A stretch of 64,000 nucleotides of DNA from Spirogloea muscicola (Eukaryota; Streptophyta; Zygnematophyceae; Spirogloeales; Spirogloeaceae), in NCBI GenBank assembly GCA_009602725.1, contig WELB01000032.1:550580-614579 (forward strand). The letters run 5' to 3'. Below are positions 50,501 through 62,371 of this stretch, piece by piece (position 1 is the first letter of the stretch; each line of letters opens with the position of its first letter). Made by a program: the position numbers and the translations under genes. The notes beneath the pieces are model-generated. The model made no database searches, had not been told where the DNA came from, and saw nothing but the letters and a program-made list of their open reading frames with translations.

Positions 50501-53500
50501 CTTGGATGGTCACAGTCGCATACACCAACTTGGACCAGGTAGATTGGTGTACTTGCTGTTTGTTGCGGCTAGATGACGTACTTCTGTGATTTTGTGAAAG
50601 ACAGGCAGTGACTCTACTCAATGGACTTGAAATACATAAGCGACCCGTGGCAGTTGACTGGGCTGTGCCCAAGGCAAAGTACGAAGTTGTGGCTGCACAG
50701 CTCCAAGCGACTGCAGGTGAGAGCTTGAACACTTTAAGAATGTCATGGAAGCTCTATATATGTGTGACTGCCAGATCCGCAAGCCATAAATATGTATTTG
50801 GGTACTCTGAGCAGAGCAAATGGAGGACATTGGAGGTACTATGGATTCAGATGATGATGGAACTTACGAAAGCATAGAAGAGAATGTCGACACAAGTGAA
50901 GGTGGAAAGACAGCAACTCCTGCAGTAACAGGAAGTCCTCAAGCTCAGTCGAGAACCTCAGTGGGGGAGGTCAGCCAAGGAAGCAGGATGCCAGGCCCGG
51001 ACGTTGATGCCAAGGAGGAGAGCATCAAGTCAGATGCGCAGCTGGCATCTGAACACAGGCAGGACTTTCCAGAGAACGAAGAGGAAGTAGTCAGGAAGGT
51101 ACTATTGAAGGTTCTGTCAAGGCGGACTGCCGCTGTTCCACAACTTGCAAGTGGCCTGTCCACCAGCTCCGCAAGCTTTGGCGAAGGCGGAGCATGTGCT
51201 GAGCCTGCGGATGAGAAGGAAGCAGAGGAAGCAGAGGAAGGGGGGAGTCAAGGAGAAGGAGAGGTTGATGACATCGAGGACCTGTCAAGGATGTCCAACC
51301 CAGCTAGTACTTCGCGGATGGAGAATTCTGGAGATGGGGTTACTGGTGCCACAATCTTTGTGAGACAGTTGCCGGCAGGTCTGAAGATTGCAGACCTCCG
51401 AGCCTGCTTCTCTGCTTACGGCAAAGTCAGATCCTGCCGTCTGGTGTTGCATCCAGTGACAAGGTGTTCTTCTATCCACATAAGCTTCTGCAGTATGCCA
51501 CTTAACTGAACATGTTCTCATGGAAGCGTCTGCAGTAGGTCACTCGATTGTGTTCCTCGAATGGTGGTGCATGAGTGTACCCTGCAGCTGTGCAGTCATA
51601 GTCCATGAGGTTCTTTGAGGTACTGAGCCCTCAAAGAGATGTACTGGCATCTGTCTGGTGAACAGGAGACCGAAGGGGACTGCATTCCTCGAATTCATAA
51701 AATATGAGGATGCAGAGGCGGCTGTGCAGGCTTGTAAGAAGCAAGGGGTGTACATAATGGGCAAGGCCCTTTCAGTTGACATGGCAGTGGACAAGCAAGA
51801 GGCTCGTACATTGGCCAGATCGAACAGCCGACATGAAAGAGAGCGTGACCGGCGAAATCTGTATCTGCTTGAGGTGTATGCTCATTCCCCTGCATGCTTT
51901 AGTGCAAGGCGCTCTTACTGCTGGCCATTCTACTGACATCCTCGTGATTGTTGTGCTGACTTGTGTTCCGCGATGTATGGGAGTCCAGGCTGAAGTGCAC
52001 CTCATCCTTCTGAGCATGACAGGAGGGCCTCATCAGAGATGGGTCTGCTGCTGGACGGGAGATGTCAAAACACGATACTCTCAAACGTGACAGGTAAGGC
52101 AGATGTCACTCAGGAGTAAGTAGCTCCTGTGCAAGGAGCGCCTATTGTCAATCTGTTGCCTGACTGGGATTCTAAAATTCGAGACTGTAGTATGATTACC
52201 GTGTGTGATTATGGCATCACAGATCCAGCTGCGACTCCTGTGTGCATGTCGCCTGCAGACTAGGAACTGAGAAGCAGTTGAAGTTGGCAAGCCCAAACTT
52301 CTATGTATCACCGACACGGTTACTTGTTCACAACATCCCCAAGAACATGACAGAGAAAGAATTGAGGATTCTCTTTCTCGACGCTGTGAAGAGTCGCGCA
52401 ACCAAGCAAAGCCCAACAATCAAGCAGGTCAGCCTCTTATTTTTACTATTTACAGCTATCTACGTGTTGCTTGACCTGCAGGTTGAGAAGCGAGGGAGCC
52501 GAACACTCACACATACTTGGAAGCTTTCTCTATTGTATTCCACCAAGCTGTGGAGTGTCTCTTGTCTGTGAAGGTCAAGATACTTGCGGACAGCAGTAAG
52601 AAGGATGCGAAAGGGGCACCCAGGTCTCGAGGTGCTGGTTTTGTGGAATTTGTCGAGCACCAGCACGCACTTGTAGCTCTCAGGGTACTCAACAACAATC
52701 CAGGTACCAGTACCTTTGCGTATTCAGCATCTAGTACCTTTGCATGTTCTAGCATCCAGGTTGCCTAGCCCTGGTTTCAAGATGTGCCCTGGTGTCAAGT
52801 TGTGGCAATTCTACATCATTCTACTGTGCTGCTGCAGTGTGGAAGCTGATAGCAACCCCGTGCCTGCTATGTACAGAAATATTTGGGTCAGAGTGCAGGC
52901 CAATCATAGAGTTTGCGATTGAGAATAGTCTTGTGTTGAAGCAACGTGCAACACTGAAGGCAAAGGCTGAACTGGCTGAGGCAAACAAAACGAAGGTGGT
53001 GCAAGCTGCCTCCAGCAATCATCTGCTAGAGCACCCATTGCATCATGGGAGAATTACTTCTCACAAGGTTGTGAAGGGAATACAACACTCTGAGAGGGCA
53101 ACAGGCAGAGGCTTTCGTGACAACAATGCAGGCAAGAGGAAGAAGCAGGAGAATGTAGAAGTGCCACTAGCAACGTCGTCAAAAGGAGTAACGAGCACAC
53201 AAGCCAGTCTGCCAGCTGCAGCTGTTGCGACAAAGGCCAGCACGCCTGATGCATTGGCTGCTGGACAGCATGCCAACCGTGGGAAGAAGGGGCAGACCAA
53301 GACAAGGAGGAAGGCCGTGACGGAGGTTGCTGATACCAAGCAGGTGAGTCTGGTACTATTCCTGGATAGCACTTCAGTCGACCATTTGGTTGCATCTCTT
53401 GACTTTGACTCTAACGCTGCTCTCAGGTTGTGGCGCTTTGATGCATACTCCCGTTGATTCTGCATATCCCTCGTACTTAGATCGCCCCCCCAGGCTCACA

Positions 53501-53772
53501 AGTACGACCAATGACTGGCTCACATGGACTTGTTCTGAGTGCAGCTTGAACCTAGAGTGCCATCAAGGGTGGGTAAGCAACAGCCTGCTCCGCAAGACGT
53601 AGAGAGTAGGAGAGCGAAGAAGCGGAAAGTACGAGAGGACACATTAGAGCAACTTGTGGCTGATTACCGTAAGAAGCTTGTCGCTGGCAACGGACCAGTC
53701 AGTGGCAAGCAGCTGCAGCAGCGGACAAGGCAGTTGGTCAATGGCAATGACATACGACGGTGGTATGAGTAG
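47521..53772 (+). CDS. RBM28: RBM28/NOP4-like nucleolar RNA-binding protein
   Basis: Multi-RRM protein of the RBM28/Nop4 family, acting in nucleolar RNA processing (family knowledge). The start at 47521 begins an Ala-rich leader interrupted by a single N at 47593. RRM pieces: TVFVRSVAF and [20 protein letters not shown] then [64 protein letters not shown] with [37 protein letters not shown] with [40 protein letters not shown] with [21 protein letters not shown] long acidic Ser/Glu-rich linker (50.8-51.3 kb) follows RRM2. The tail is Lys/Arg-rich, then [15 protein letters not shown] and RRWYE, stop at 53772. Many introns; splice borders between RRMs were not all resolved. Confidence 0.92.
48499..48552 (+). 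repeat. 27-bp tandem duplication in an RBM28 intron
   Basis: Two adjoining copies (48499-48525 and 48526-48552) of CTTACTCATATTCGCATGCG plus GTGTGAG, differing at one base (G versus C). It lies in an intron of the RBM28-like gene, between exons of RRM1 and the next domain. Probably slippage. Confidence 0.9.
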
Positions 53773-54214
53773 CTGTTGCCACCCTCCCGTATCTTATGAG
53801 TCGCGCGCTGTTGTGCTGCTCTTTAATCTGCTTGTGGCTCTCAAGCTTTTCCACAGGAGCACTATTGCAGAAGCTTTGTCAGCAGGCAGCAATGTGCAAG
53901 CCAGAGGTGAGGGTCGAGCCAGCACGCCAGCACGGGTCCGTGCAGCAGCTGCAGCATGCAGGGGGAATGTTGTGCATGATTCAGCTGCTGCTAGATTATG
54001 GGGTTTGCCTTCAAGTAGGTGGCTGCCGAGTTGCCAGCAGATAAGGAGCCAGTGGGCAAGTCTGCTTGGCCACAAAGGGCCCACACGTGACAGGATGAGT
54101 GAGCCTTTGACTCACTGGGTTGCAGCCGGCAGGGCTGTAGGTGCTGTGTCACTGAGGTGGAAAGGATCCTTCTGCATATCTGCCCCTGCAAGTCACAGAA
54201 TGCTCCTTCACCAA
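53773..54214. other. RBM28 3' flank
   Basis: After the stop of RBM28 there is about 440 bases of ordinary sequence, probably its 3' UTR. Overlapping open frames on both strands show nothing recognisable. Confidence 0.35.
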
Positions 54215-54300
54215 AATAATGCGCCCTCCGAAAGCCAGAGGCTGCAGCGAGAGCACGGCCAGCACGCAACTGCAAGGTGTGGGCCATGGACCGCTGGAGA
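54215..54300 (-). mobile_element. LINE C-terminal scrap
   Basis: Minus-strand translation LQRSMAHTLQLRAGRALAAA and SGFRR equals the product of bases 1-75 of the window nearly residue by residue. Only about 85 bases remain. It belongs to the same subfamily as the fragment at 1-300 and is directly followed on the right by GAGAGACGC and hairpin modules. Confidence 0.7.
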
Positions 54301-54329
54301 GCCACTTTCTTCCATTCAATTTAGCCACC

Positions 54330-54650
54330 TTAGCATAGAGAGAGACGCTTCCGTGCGAGGGCGGTGGCTAGGAGCGGCCAGCCCAGAAAAGCGAATGAAC
54401 AAAGGTTAGCCTTAGCAGCCCCTTAGCATAGGGCTTCGATTCAAGTAGCCTTCTTTGTGTGCGCTAGTTTCTGCCCTGAACGATGTCGGCCTTCCTTTCA
54501 TGACATGTGCGCACCGCGCGCGCCTTTTATCTTTTCCCACCCCTAAACACACACTCCATTGTCAACTCTTTTTCGGGCTGGCTTTTCACAGCCCTTGCCC
54601 TCATTGGGAGTGCCCCTTCTTCCAATGCACACTCCCTTCCGGAAAGAGCC
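54330..54650. repeat. Dispersed modules upstream of the DGAT2-family gene
   Basis: Hairpins GGCTAGGAGCGGCCAGCC at 54366-54383 (followed by AATGAACAAAGG) and GGGCTGGCTTTTCACAGCCC at 54575-54594. Between them a GCGCGC-type module, GTGCGCACCGCGCGCGCC, at about 54507-54525. A GCCCTTGCCCTCATTGGGAG continuation matches the modules at 4.2 and 23.1 kb in reverse. They end about 170 bases before the gene. Confidence 0.7.
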
Positions 54651-54811
54651 GCTTCTTCTCCTTCGCGGGCCGCCCACCAGTCAGCCGCCGGCTCGCCCCC
54701 GCGTGGCGTGACGCCCGCTCTGACGTGCGCAGCGAGGCCGCCCAACCCCGGCCTGGCCAGCCCAGCGCCACGCCCGCCGCCGTAGCCGCCGCCGCCCGCG
54801 GTCATGCTGCC

Positions 54812-54814
<3 letters not shown>

Positions 54815-54908
<94 letters not shown>

Positions 54909-57900
54909 NCGGCGGTGGCGGCCCGCGCGCGCGCTCCTCGCGCCTTGCGCTCGGCAGCGGCGGCCTCCTGCTCGCCGGTGAGCCCCCGCGATCGGCCACT
55001 CACGGCGGGCGGCGCTGGCCATCGTGGCGGAGACGAGGAGCTGACGACGTGACGGTCCTGCTTGGCCAGCACCGTTGACGCACGGCGTGGCCGGGTACTG
55101 GCGGCACGGCGCCCGGGGGTGGCGCTTCTGGCAGCCCTTCCGCGGCGGCGCGCGCTTCGTGGCCGCGCAGGGCCTCGCCTGGCTCTTCTTCGGCCTCATG
55201 CTGCTGCCCTGGGCGCGCTTCCTCGCCTCCTCCCCCGCCGACCCCGACGCGCTGCCCGCCCGCACGCTGCTCCTCATCGGCACCTTCGGCGTCCTCTCCG
55301 AGGCCATGGTGAGCCTGCTCGGGCGCCGCCCGGCTCGCGCGCTTTCGGGCAAGCCCATGATGCCACTCTCACACTCCTGAGGAAATATGAACTGGGCTTT
55401 CCGAGAAACATGAACTTGGCTTCCTGAGGAGCAGGCCCTCGCGTTTCCTTCGCATTAGCAACCTGCAAGTGATACTGGGCGTCGTCTACCAGGTGGCGTT
55501 CTCGCTGCTCCTTTTCTCCCCAGCTGAGACGTCGCACAGCCCGCCCAAGTCCTCCAGTGGGCTGGCATCCTCGGGAAACGAGGAGGCTTCCCACAGCTCT
55601 GTCCTCTCGCCAGGCGTATCCAGGGAGGCGGACAGCGTGAAGCGGGTGCTGTTCCGGCCGAGGCCGGCAGATGGCGCTGATAAGCCCAAAGACGAGACGA
55701 CGACCTTCAGGCTTCTCATGGGCATAAACCTCGTGCTGGCCACGGTCTCCTGCATTCTTGCGGCAGCCTGCGACTTTTACAGCCACAGGCCTGCCCCGAG
55801 TACCAGCGAGAGCCCAGAAGAGCTCTCAGCTCCCACCTTACCGGTACAAAGCCATCCTTATGGCTGTCTGTTGGTCTAAAGCAAAGCTTGCATTCTCCAC
55901 AAGCGCAAGGCTTGCACAATCACAGCCTAGCTCTGAAGAGCAAGCTTGTGAAGCATCCTTCTGTGATCCTGGCTGTGAAGACTCAATATGCACTATCTAC
56001 TCCCCCAGGATGGCTGGCCAGGCCTCAGTGGCACAGCCACGGCAGGGGCAGCCTTGGCATGTGCCCTGTGCTTGGTAATTGCTGCCTTCCTCACGCACGG
56101 TGTTGGTGGGAAGCTGCGGTATAAGCATCTTGCTTATGAATTCTGGCAACCCTTTGCAGGCGGAGTTCTTTTTGTTGTCATACAGGTCAGTGAGTGTTGT
56201 CATCAAGTCAAGTGCAGTGCTGTGCTGCAAGGGGGCCATCAGACTAGCCGGCCTGATTGTGTTACGGACCCATTCACTACAGCCACTTGCTAACGGGGTA
56301 CATACTGTGTGTGCAGGCCATTGCATGGTCGCTATTTGGAGTGGCCTTACTTGTATTTAGCTCAGCCGCATATGTGGCATTCTTTCTAGCAGAGAAGTCG
56401 TTTGTGCTGGGCTCGGGTTTGCTTGCATCTGCAGGCATGAGTGGACTGGCAGCAGAAATACTTTTGATGGCCTCTCTTGTTGCCTACCGAGCCCCTACTA
56501 GAGCAGATTATGAGGTGAGTGTCTTATGATTGTTGGATAGCAGAACATGATGAAAGTAGAGGAGTGTCCAGCTCATTGACTTCAAGCCGCTTTATCTTTG
56601 TGGATAATGACTACATTGGCAACTCAGTCATGACCTGTACCTGCAGGTAGCTGAGTCTCTCCCAGGTGGCTCAGCTGAGCCACCTGATGGGCCTGAACCC
56701 ACCAGCGTCATCTCAACGCCGATGCTAGAGCAACACGGTATTACAGCAGAGCACGCCAGAGAAGCAAAGATTAAGCACGAGCCATCTCCTCTCTTACTTA
56801 GGATGCCAAGTCTTCGGCTACGGAGAGTTTATAATTATGCAGTGGAGGTTGTGAGACCTGCATACTGGGACCAATACTCTGAGCAGGTTGGTGAGGACAT
56901 ACACCGTCTTTGCAAGTATGTACTACCATGATATGATGTTGTTTGCCTTAGCAGATGCTTGTCAAGGACTTACTCTCTATCTCTGCGGATGACAGGTAGC
57001 GCGTCTTGGGCCTTGGCAGCTGAAGGAATCAAGTTTCGGGACATACCTCTGGTGGGCATATATTCGGGCCAGGTCATTGGCCTTATTTAGTATGGTTTAT
57101 GCAAATCACTTCTTTCTCATTAGCCTGCTCCTTGCACCTGCACTGCTACTCCCAGCATTTAAGGCCATACACGTCTACACCTTGGCAAGTACATTCTATC
57201 TCAGCACATACAGGGGCTCTCCTCATAAGACAGGGAGGAAGAAGTGGCCTTGGCTGGCCGACATGTGAGTTATTAGCTGCCCTTTGCCTTTGCAGCTCAC
57301 TGTAGCAGAACGGATCTGGTCGTTGTACTAGGCATCAGCCCCTTACACAGCAAGCCTGCCAGGCTGAGGTGCTTCTCCTGACTCAAGTCATTGCTGCCAT
57401 TCAGAGTAAGCAAGCTTCTTGAGGAAGCTTCGGTCTTACACTTCCGAGGCATGAAAATTGTCCGCGAATCCAGCGAGCCTCTAGATGCTTCTACACGATA
57501 TGTTTTTGGGTATCATGTGAGTGCTTATCTGACACTACCCACTGAGAACGTCCATGATAGGCACTGCCCTGACAGTAACATCTGAAAGCCAGAAGAAGTA
57601 TCGTTCTAAGCTCAAGCTAATTGTCCCCACCGTCTGTCCTTGTTGCTGTTCCAGCCCCACGGACTATTCCCAGCAACAGTTGCGTGGTTCTCGCTCACCA
57701 GAGCATGGAAGACTCTTTTTGCAGGAATCCAGCCAGTTGTCTTGGCTGCTACTGTCATCTTCTATGTTCCCATCCTGCGGGAGGTTGTGATGTGGTCAGG
57801 TGCGAGAGAAGTGTCTCGCAGTGTATTTAAGCACTCCCTCGAGAACGAGGGCGCAGTGATGATGTGCCCAGGTGGCCAGGTAGGTGTGCAGCCTGTCTCT

Positions 57901-58752
57901 AGCTGGTGGCTGGTCAAGGTCAGGAATCTGGCATACACGCCCGTTGCTTGCAGTGGTGTGCAGAGGTTACTCCTGAAGCATCGCCAGGTTGGGCTGTATC
58001 GTAGCTGTCAAAATGTTCTAATGGAAATGCCATGCACTGTGCAGTCTGAGCTTGCCTATCATCGAAAGGGTCAGACCAAGAAGATTGTACTGTGCGCTCG
58101 CAAGAAAGGCTTCATTCGACTAGCTGCAGAGGCAGGAGCCTCGCTGGTTCCAGTATTCTGCTTCGGTGAATCACGCTTGTTCGACAATCTCCTCGAGTGG
58201 CCCTATTTACAGGTATGCAGTGGAGGGTGACTCAAGCCTGGTCTGTGCCCTGAAGGCTTCAGTCTGCTCTGATGTTAAGAAGGGCTGTCGAGCTACCAAC
58301 CCTCAACTGCACAGTCACATTGATGTCAGTCAAGGCTGTCGTGCAGTAAGCTTAGATATTACGGCGCGATATGACAGTCTTTGCGTTGGATGCATACAGC
58401 TTTTCATGGGGGGTCTCAATCTTCATTGGTGTGAAGCCCATGCAAATGCCTGACAAGGCTTTGTGACTGTGCTTATGTTGTGCAGCGCTTTGCCTACAAG
58501 CGAATTGGCTTCCCAATACCTTTTCTGCCAATCGGTTATGGGGGCGTAGCTCCCCTTCCTCGTGCAGTTCCGGTCAGCATTGTGGTGGGAGTGCCAATCC
58601 CTACGGCGCACCTTGGCCGGAGCCCCTCGGAAGAGGATGTGGAGGCCTTGCGGCAAACTTACTACTGTGCATTGGTGGAGCTCTTTGAGCGGCACAAAGC
58701 GGCACATGGATTTGAGGGCGTGGACCTCATTCTGATGACAGGAGTGCGGTAG
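54815..58752 (+). CDS. DGAT2-family acyltransferase with duplicated N-terminal membrane module
   Basis: The C-terminal half is a DGAT2/MGAT-type ER acyltransferase: FRGMKIVRE, YVFGYHPHGLFP (HPHG, split by an intron after His), GAVMMCPGGQSELAYH, ARKKGFIRLAAEAGASLVPV, FGES.LFDNL and FPIPFLPIGYGG. Catalytic His and the PGG loop are present. The N-terminal half holds two similar multi-helix units. Unit 1 (exon 54.9-55.3 kb): LALGSGGLLLA then PLTHGVAGYW, WRFWQPFRGGARFVAAQG, LIGTFGVLSEAM. Unit 2 (56.0-56.5 kb): ALACALCLVIAAFLTHGVGG, YEFWQPFAGGVLFVVIQAIA, GSGLLASAGMSGLAAEILLM. A Ser/Pro linker separates them. The start codon is obscured: GCCGCCAT runs into a 93-base T tract and an N at 54909. Exon joints near 55.3-55.5 kb are uncertain in phase. 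Stop at 58752. Confidence 0.85.
54816..54908 (+). repeat. Poly-T tract of 93 bases beside a single N
   Basis: Ninety-three uninterrupted T followed by N at 54909, inserted in the sequence GCCGCCAT...CGGCGGTGGC. It sits in the expected Kozak/start context (other starts here read GCCATGGC) and would encode only Phe. A tract this long in a GC-rich leader is probably an assembly artefact, though a retrotransposed poly-T/A tail cannot be ruled out. Confidence 0.85.
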
Positions 58753-59404
58753 AGCACGCTTTCCTGGAGAATAGGAGCACCGTACAATGAACAAGCTGGC
58801 ACATCGGGTTCGTCACCTGATGCCGAGGCTGCATACACAGGAGTTCCCATTTGTATTATGTTGAGGCACATCAGTTGCAGCGTCAGTGTTTCTGCGTTGC
58901 CCCGCTTGGTGGCCCGAGCAAGAGAGCCTCGAGGTGGGGTGGTCGCGGCGGACGTTCGGTGGGGCCGTCGGGGACGGGGGGCCGTCGCGACGTTCCCCAC
59001 CACACTCCGTTTCCACCAGCAGACGGCCCAGGCAGGTGGGCACGCTGGGGTTGGGGGTTGTGGTTTGGGACTGGCGCGGGTGCGCCACGTCTCGGCGGCC
59101 GCGTCGCGCGCGTGGCCGGCCCACCGTCTGGCGGCGGGCCTTTCTCGAACGGCCGCCAAGCGGGGCGGGGTGTGGCAGCCGGGCCGATCTGACGTCCCCG
59201 AAAACCCTCCACTAAGAAGCGCTCCGGCCTATGGCTCCGCTAGCGTAGACATTAACACCCTCTGTAAGCGCTAGGCTGGCTTTTACAGCCGCTCATTTGA
59301 CGTCCAGAGTGGCGTCCGTCTTGGTCAGCTCCTCAACACCATCCCCCCCGCGCCCGCAAGCCGCCGCTGCTGCAGGCCGCCGCGCCAACCCGCGCGCGCC
59401 CGCC
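58753..59404. promoter_or_regulatory. SOUL gene upstream region with hairpin module
   Basis: GC-rich from about 58900 on (GGGGCCGTCGGGGACGGGGG near 58970). Before the ATG it has one short hairpin GGCTGGCTTTTACAGCC at 59274-59290 followed by GCTCATTTGACG, the same module family in shortened form, about 115 bases upstream of the start. The left 150 bases are the DGAT2 gene's 3' end. A single N lies at 59421 inside the SOUL gene's first exon. Confidence 0.55.
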
Positions 59405-61751
59405 ATGGCGGCCGCCGCGGNCGGGCCTCGCGAGCGCTGCCGGCGGTGGCCTCCCCCGCCGCTCGCTCTCGCGGGGGGCGGCGCCACGGTGCGCCGGCTC
59501 TCGTCCGCAGCTCGCTGGCGGACCGCACGTACATGACGGCCGAGCAGGCGCTCACGTCCGCGGGCGTGGACACCAGCGACCCGCGCCTGGCGCTCGTCCT
59601 CGCCCTGGGCTCCCAGGCCGTGCGGCAGTCTGAGCGAGGTGCCCTGCTTGCATGAGCTCCTCTCTGCTTTGGTCTGTGCGTGCGGCGCCATCAGCGCTTC
59701 GCAATTGCCGCGCGACTGAGCTCTGGTTTGGCAGGAATTGGCCAATCGCCGTTCCCCTCGTAATATTGCTTGATCTGGCTGTCGACCTCTGCAGCGGTGC
59801 AGGGAGCTGCATCAGAGGTCTCAAAGTACGTCAAGCCGCGCAGGAATGACGGTCAGAGCCTGGAGGAGGCTCTCATGGCAGGTACGCCAGTGCCAAGCAA
59901 GCTGAAATCAAACACGAATTAGTTTCCAAGCAATTCAGCTGCTCACCTCAAAGCTATGGTGGCATCTTCTTACCTGGGGCTGAGTACCTGGTAGCCAGAG
60001 AGCTGGGCAAACTGCAGACTCCGTCACACTGTCTTGCACGTGCACCTTGAAGTCCTTCAGAACTTTGACACGTCGCTACTTTCAGTCTGTGAACGACGAT
60101 TGTGATTGTCTGTTGGCTTAATATGCAGTTCCTGATCTGGAGACAATACCCTCGAAAGTGGTCAAGAAGATGGCCGACTATGAGATCAGGGAAAATGATG
60201 TAAGCACTTTGTCCTACCCCCTCGAGGACCTTGGAGCAGATTGTGATGAAGCGCTAGGCATTGCCAAATCAATGAGGGTCACCTTCCACAGCTTGTGCGA
60301 CTTAAGGTTGTAGCTGTAGGATAATCTCAAGATCACGTGACGTAATTAAGCTTCTGTCTAGAGAGGTACTTCTGCGGAGCTTGTTGAATAGGCCCATGGT
60401 GGTGTGCACAGTCTTACATGGTTGCTGAGACGGAGATGCCAAGCACTCGGGGCTTTGATTTCTATGGAGCCTCGCAAGGTTTCAACATACTGGCTGGTTA
60501 TATCTTCGGCAAGGTACAATGTTAGGCAAATTGCTTATGTCAAGTTGATGGCTTGATGTGAAGGCTTTGGGACACGAAAGTTGGTAATACGACGAATCCT
60601 TACGAGGACAGCCTCGTTCCCTTGTTGACAGAATGCCAAGCGGGAAGAGATGCAGATGACCACCCCAGTGTTCACGCAGAAGGGAAGAGCCAGCAAGAAG
60701 GGAGAGATGATGGAGATGACAACCCCTGTTGTTACTCAGAAGGTGAGGCTCCTGACGAAGCCCAATCACTTGCAGTAACCTTCTAGACTTCTGACTTGAC
60801 AATAAGAGGCCTCAATCCAGATCTTTGCTTCAGCGATTTGAGAAGCTGACATGTTGCACATGTTGCATGTGGCATGTTGCAAAATGCAGGCTGGCGATCT
60901 TGAGAGATGGAAGATGTCATTTAACTTGCCATCTAAATACTCCAAGGAGACTGTGCCTGTCCCAATCGATACTCGTGTATCCGTTCACGAGGTCCCTCCA
61001 CAAACAGTTGCAGTGGTTGCATTTTCAGGCATGCCAATGAGCTCTTTGCCAGTTGCTTGCAACTTTTTGCCCATCGGTATAGCACATGAGTCGCAGGTCA
61101 TCAAGATGTTAACTGGCCATGCGTGGAAGAGAGTCAGGCCATGACGGTGTAGGACTTTGTGACTGTTGCTTTGCTTACTCTGGATAGTTGTTGGGCATAA
61201 CAGGCTTTGTGACAGATGACATCATTGTGCATGACAGGCTTTGTGACTGATGAAGAGGTGGAGCGCCGCACTGCTCGTTTGCGGGCATTTTTGGCGAGAG
61301 ACGGTGTGGCTGTGAAGGATGGAGCACGTGCACAAGTTTCTCAGGTGAGTGATCTGGATTGCAGTTTGGCTTAGCACATGATTGACCTCAGCACGTTAGT
61401 ATTTTAGAGCACACTGTACTTCGACTTCCATCCACGCTGGCTGCCATTGTTTTTGCATATATTTTGAGATTCAGGTTGTCTCATGAGTTTGCTTAAGTAC
61501 ATTCGTTTCATTGTCAAAGTCAGAAGCATGCGAAGGCAAGGAGTCCACGTACTTTGGAATCTTTGAAAGCCTTTTATTCAATATTAATATTTGCTGCAAA
61601 TCCACCACTTATGCATTCACAAGAGGGCAGTTGTCGTACTCACTATCCCGCTACTGTTTGGCTGTTACAGTACAACCCACCTTTCACCCTGCCCTTTATG
61701 CGGCGAAATGAGGTCGCCCTGCAGGTTGAATGGACAGGGGCTGGCAGCTAG
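59405..61751 (+). CDS. SOUL haem-binding family protein
   Basis: Soluble protein of the SOUL/HBP family, in plants often plastid or plastoglobule linked. The N-terminus, with an N in codon 6, is Ala/Arg/Pro-rich, transit-like. Motif chain: [87 protein letters not shown] and [12 protein letters not shown] (the doubled TTPV of the family), [40 protein letters not shown] and [20 protein letters not shown]. Stop at 61751. The intron after AVVAFS-G looks like GC-AG: donor GCATGC at 61029, acceptor at 61236-61237, which is the second of two copies of CAGGCTTTGTGAC. A plastid function is inferred. Confidence 0.9.
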
Positions 61752-62371
61752 GGGGCCAGCTCAAGTGGCCACTGCCAATGGGCAAAGAGCATGGCAAGAC
61801 GACAGAGGCTTGCAAATGCAACAGCTTTATGAGTATAGCAGGGACAGCATGCTTGTGCCGGACATAAATACAATTTGACTTGCTAGTCAGTAAATCAAAC
61901 ACGCTTGTGTATGAAGTTGTCAAGATATACTCTTGACTGGTGACAAACACAACAGTGCATGTATGCAATACTGCAGCATGATTACTGAATATCATGCATT
62001 TATGCAACTTTTATTTCTTTAGTGAACCCCTGTATACTTGCAGTACTACATTACCTCATCTCAGAAATTTTGCAAATTTCTACAAATTGAATGCCCCGAC
62101 GTGGTGCACTTTGAATACATGGTCTTCCAAGCATTTTCAAAAAAAATCATCTACGCTCTGCTGTGAGGGCTTGAATAGGGTAAAATAGGCAAGCTCTTTG
62201 AGCTGCCAAAAAATGAACATCATGCACCTGCAAAAAGAATGATATATATGCACCTTGTGTACACTGCCTGGAATCAGCAACTTGGAGACGAGGTATTTAA
62301 TTATCGCCTCGCTTGTGATTGAAATGAGCCCACGGCATACTCCAATCTATGTGCTTTTGATGTATAAGAAC
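61752..62371. other. Tail-to-tail intergenic region, SOUL and arginine decarboxylase
   Basis: About 600 bases, the most AT-rich stretch of the window, between two 3' ends. No hairpin module, LINE scrap or coding frame is seen. Confidence 0.5.

Noticed and set aside
54804-55052. ATG at 54804 with a poly-Phe product as DGAT2 start
   Set aside because: The frame continues out of phase with the conserved LTHGVAG exon; the frame starting at the T-tract junction fits.
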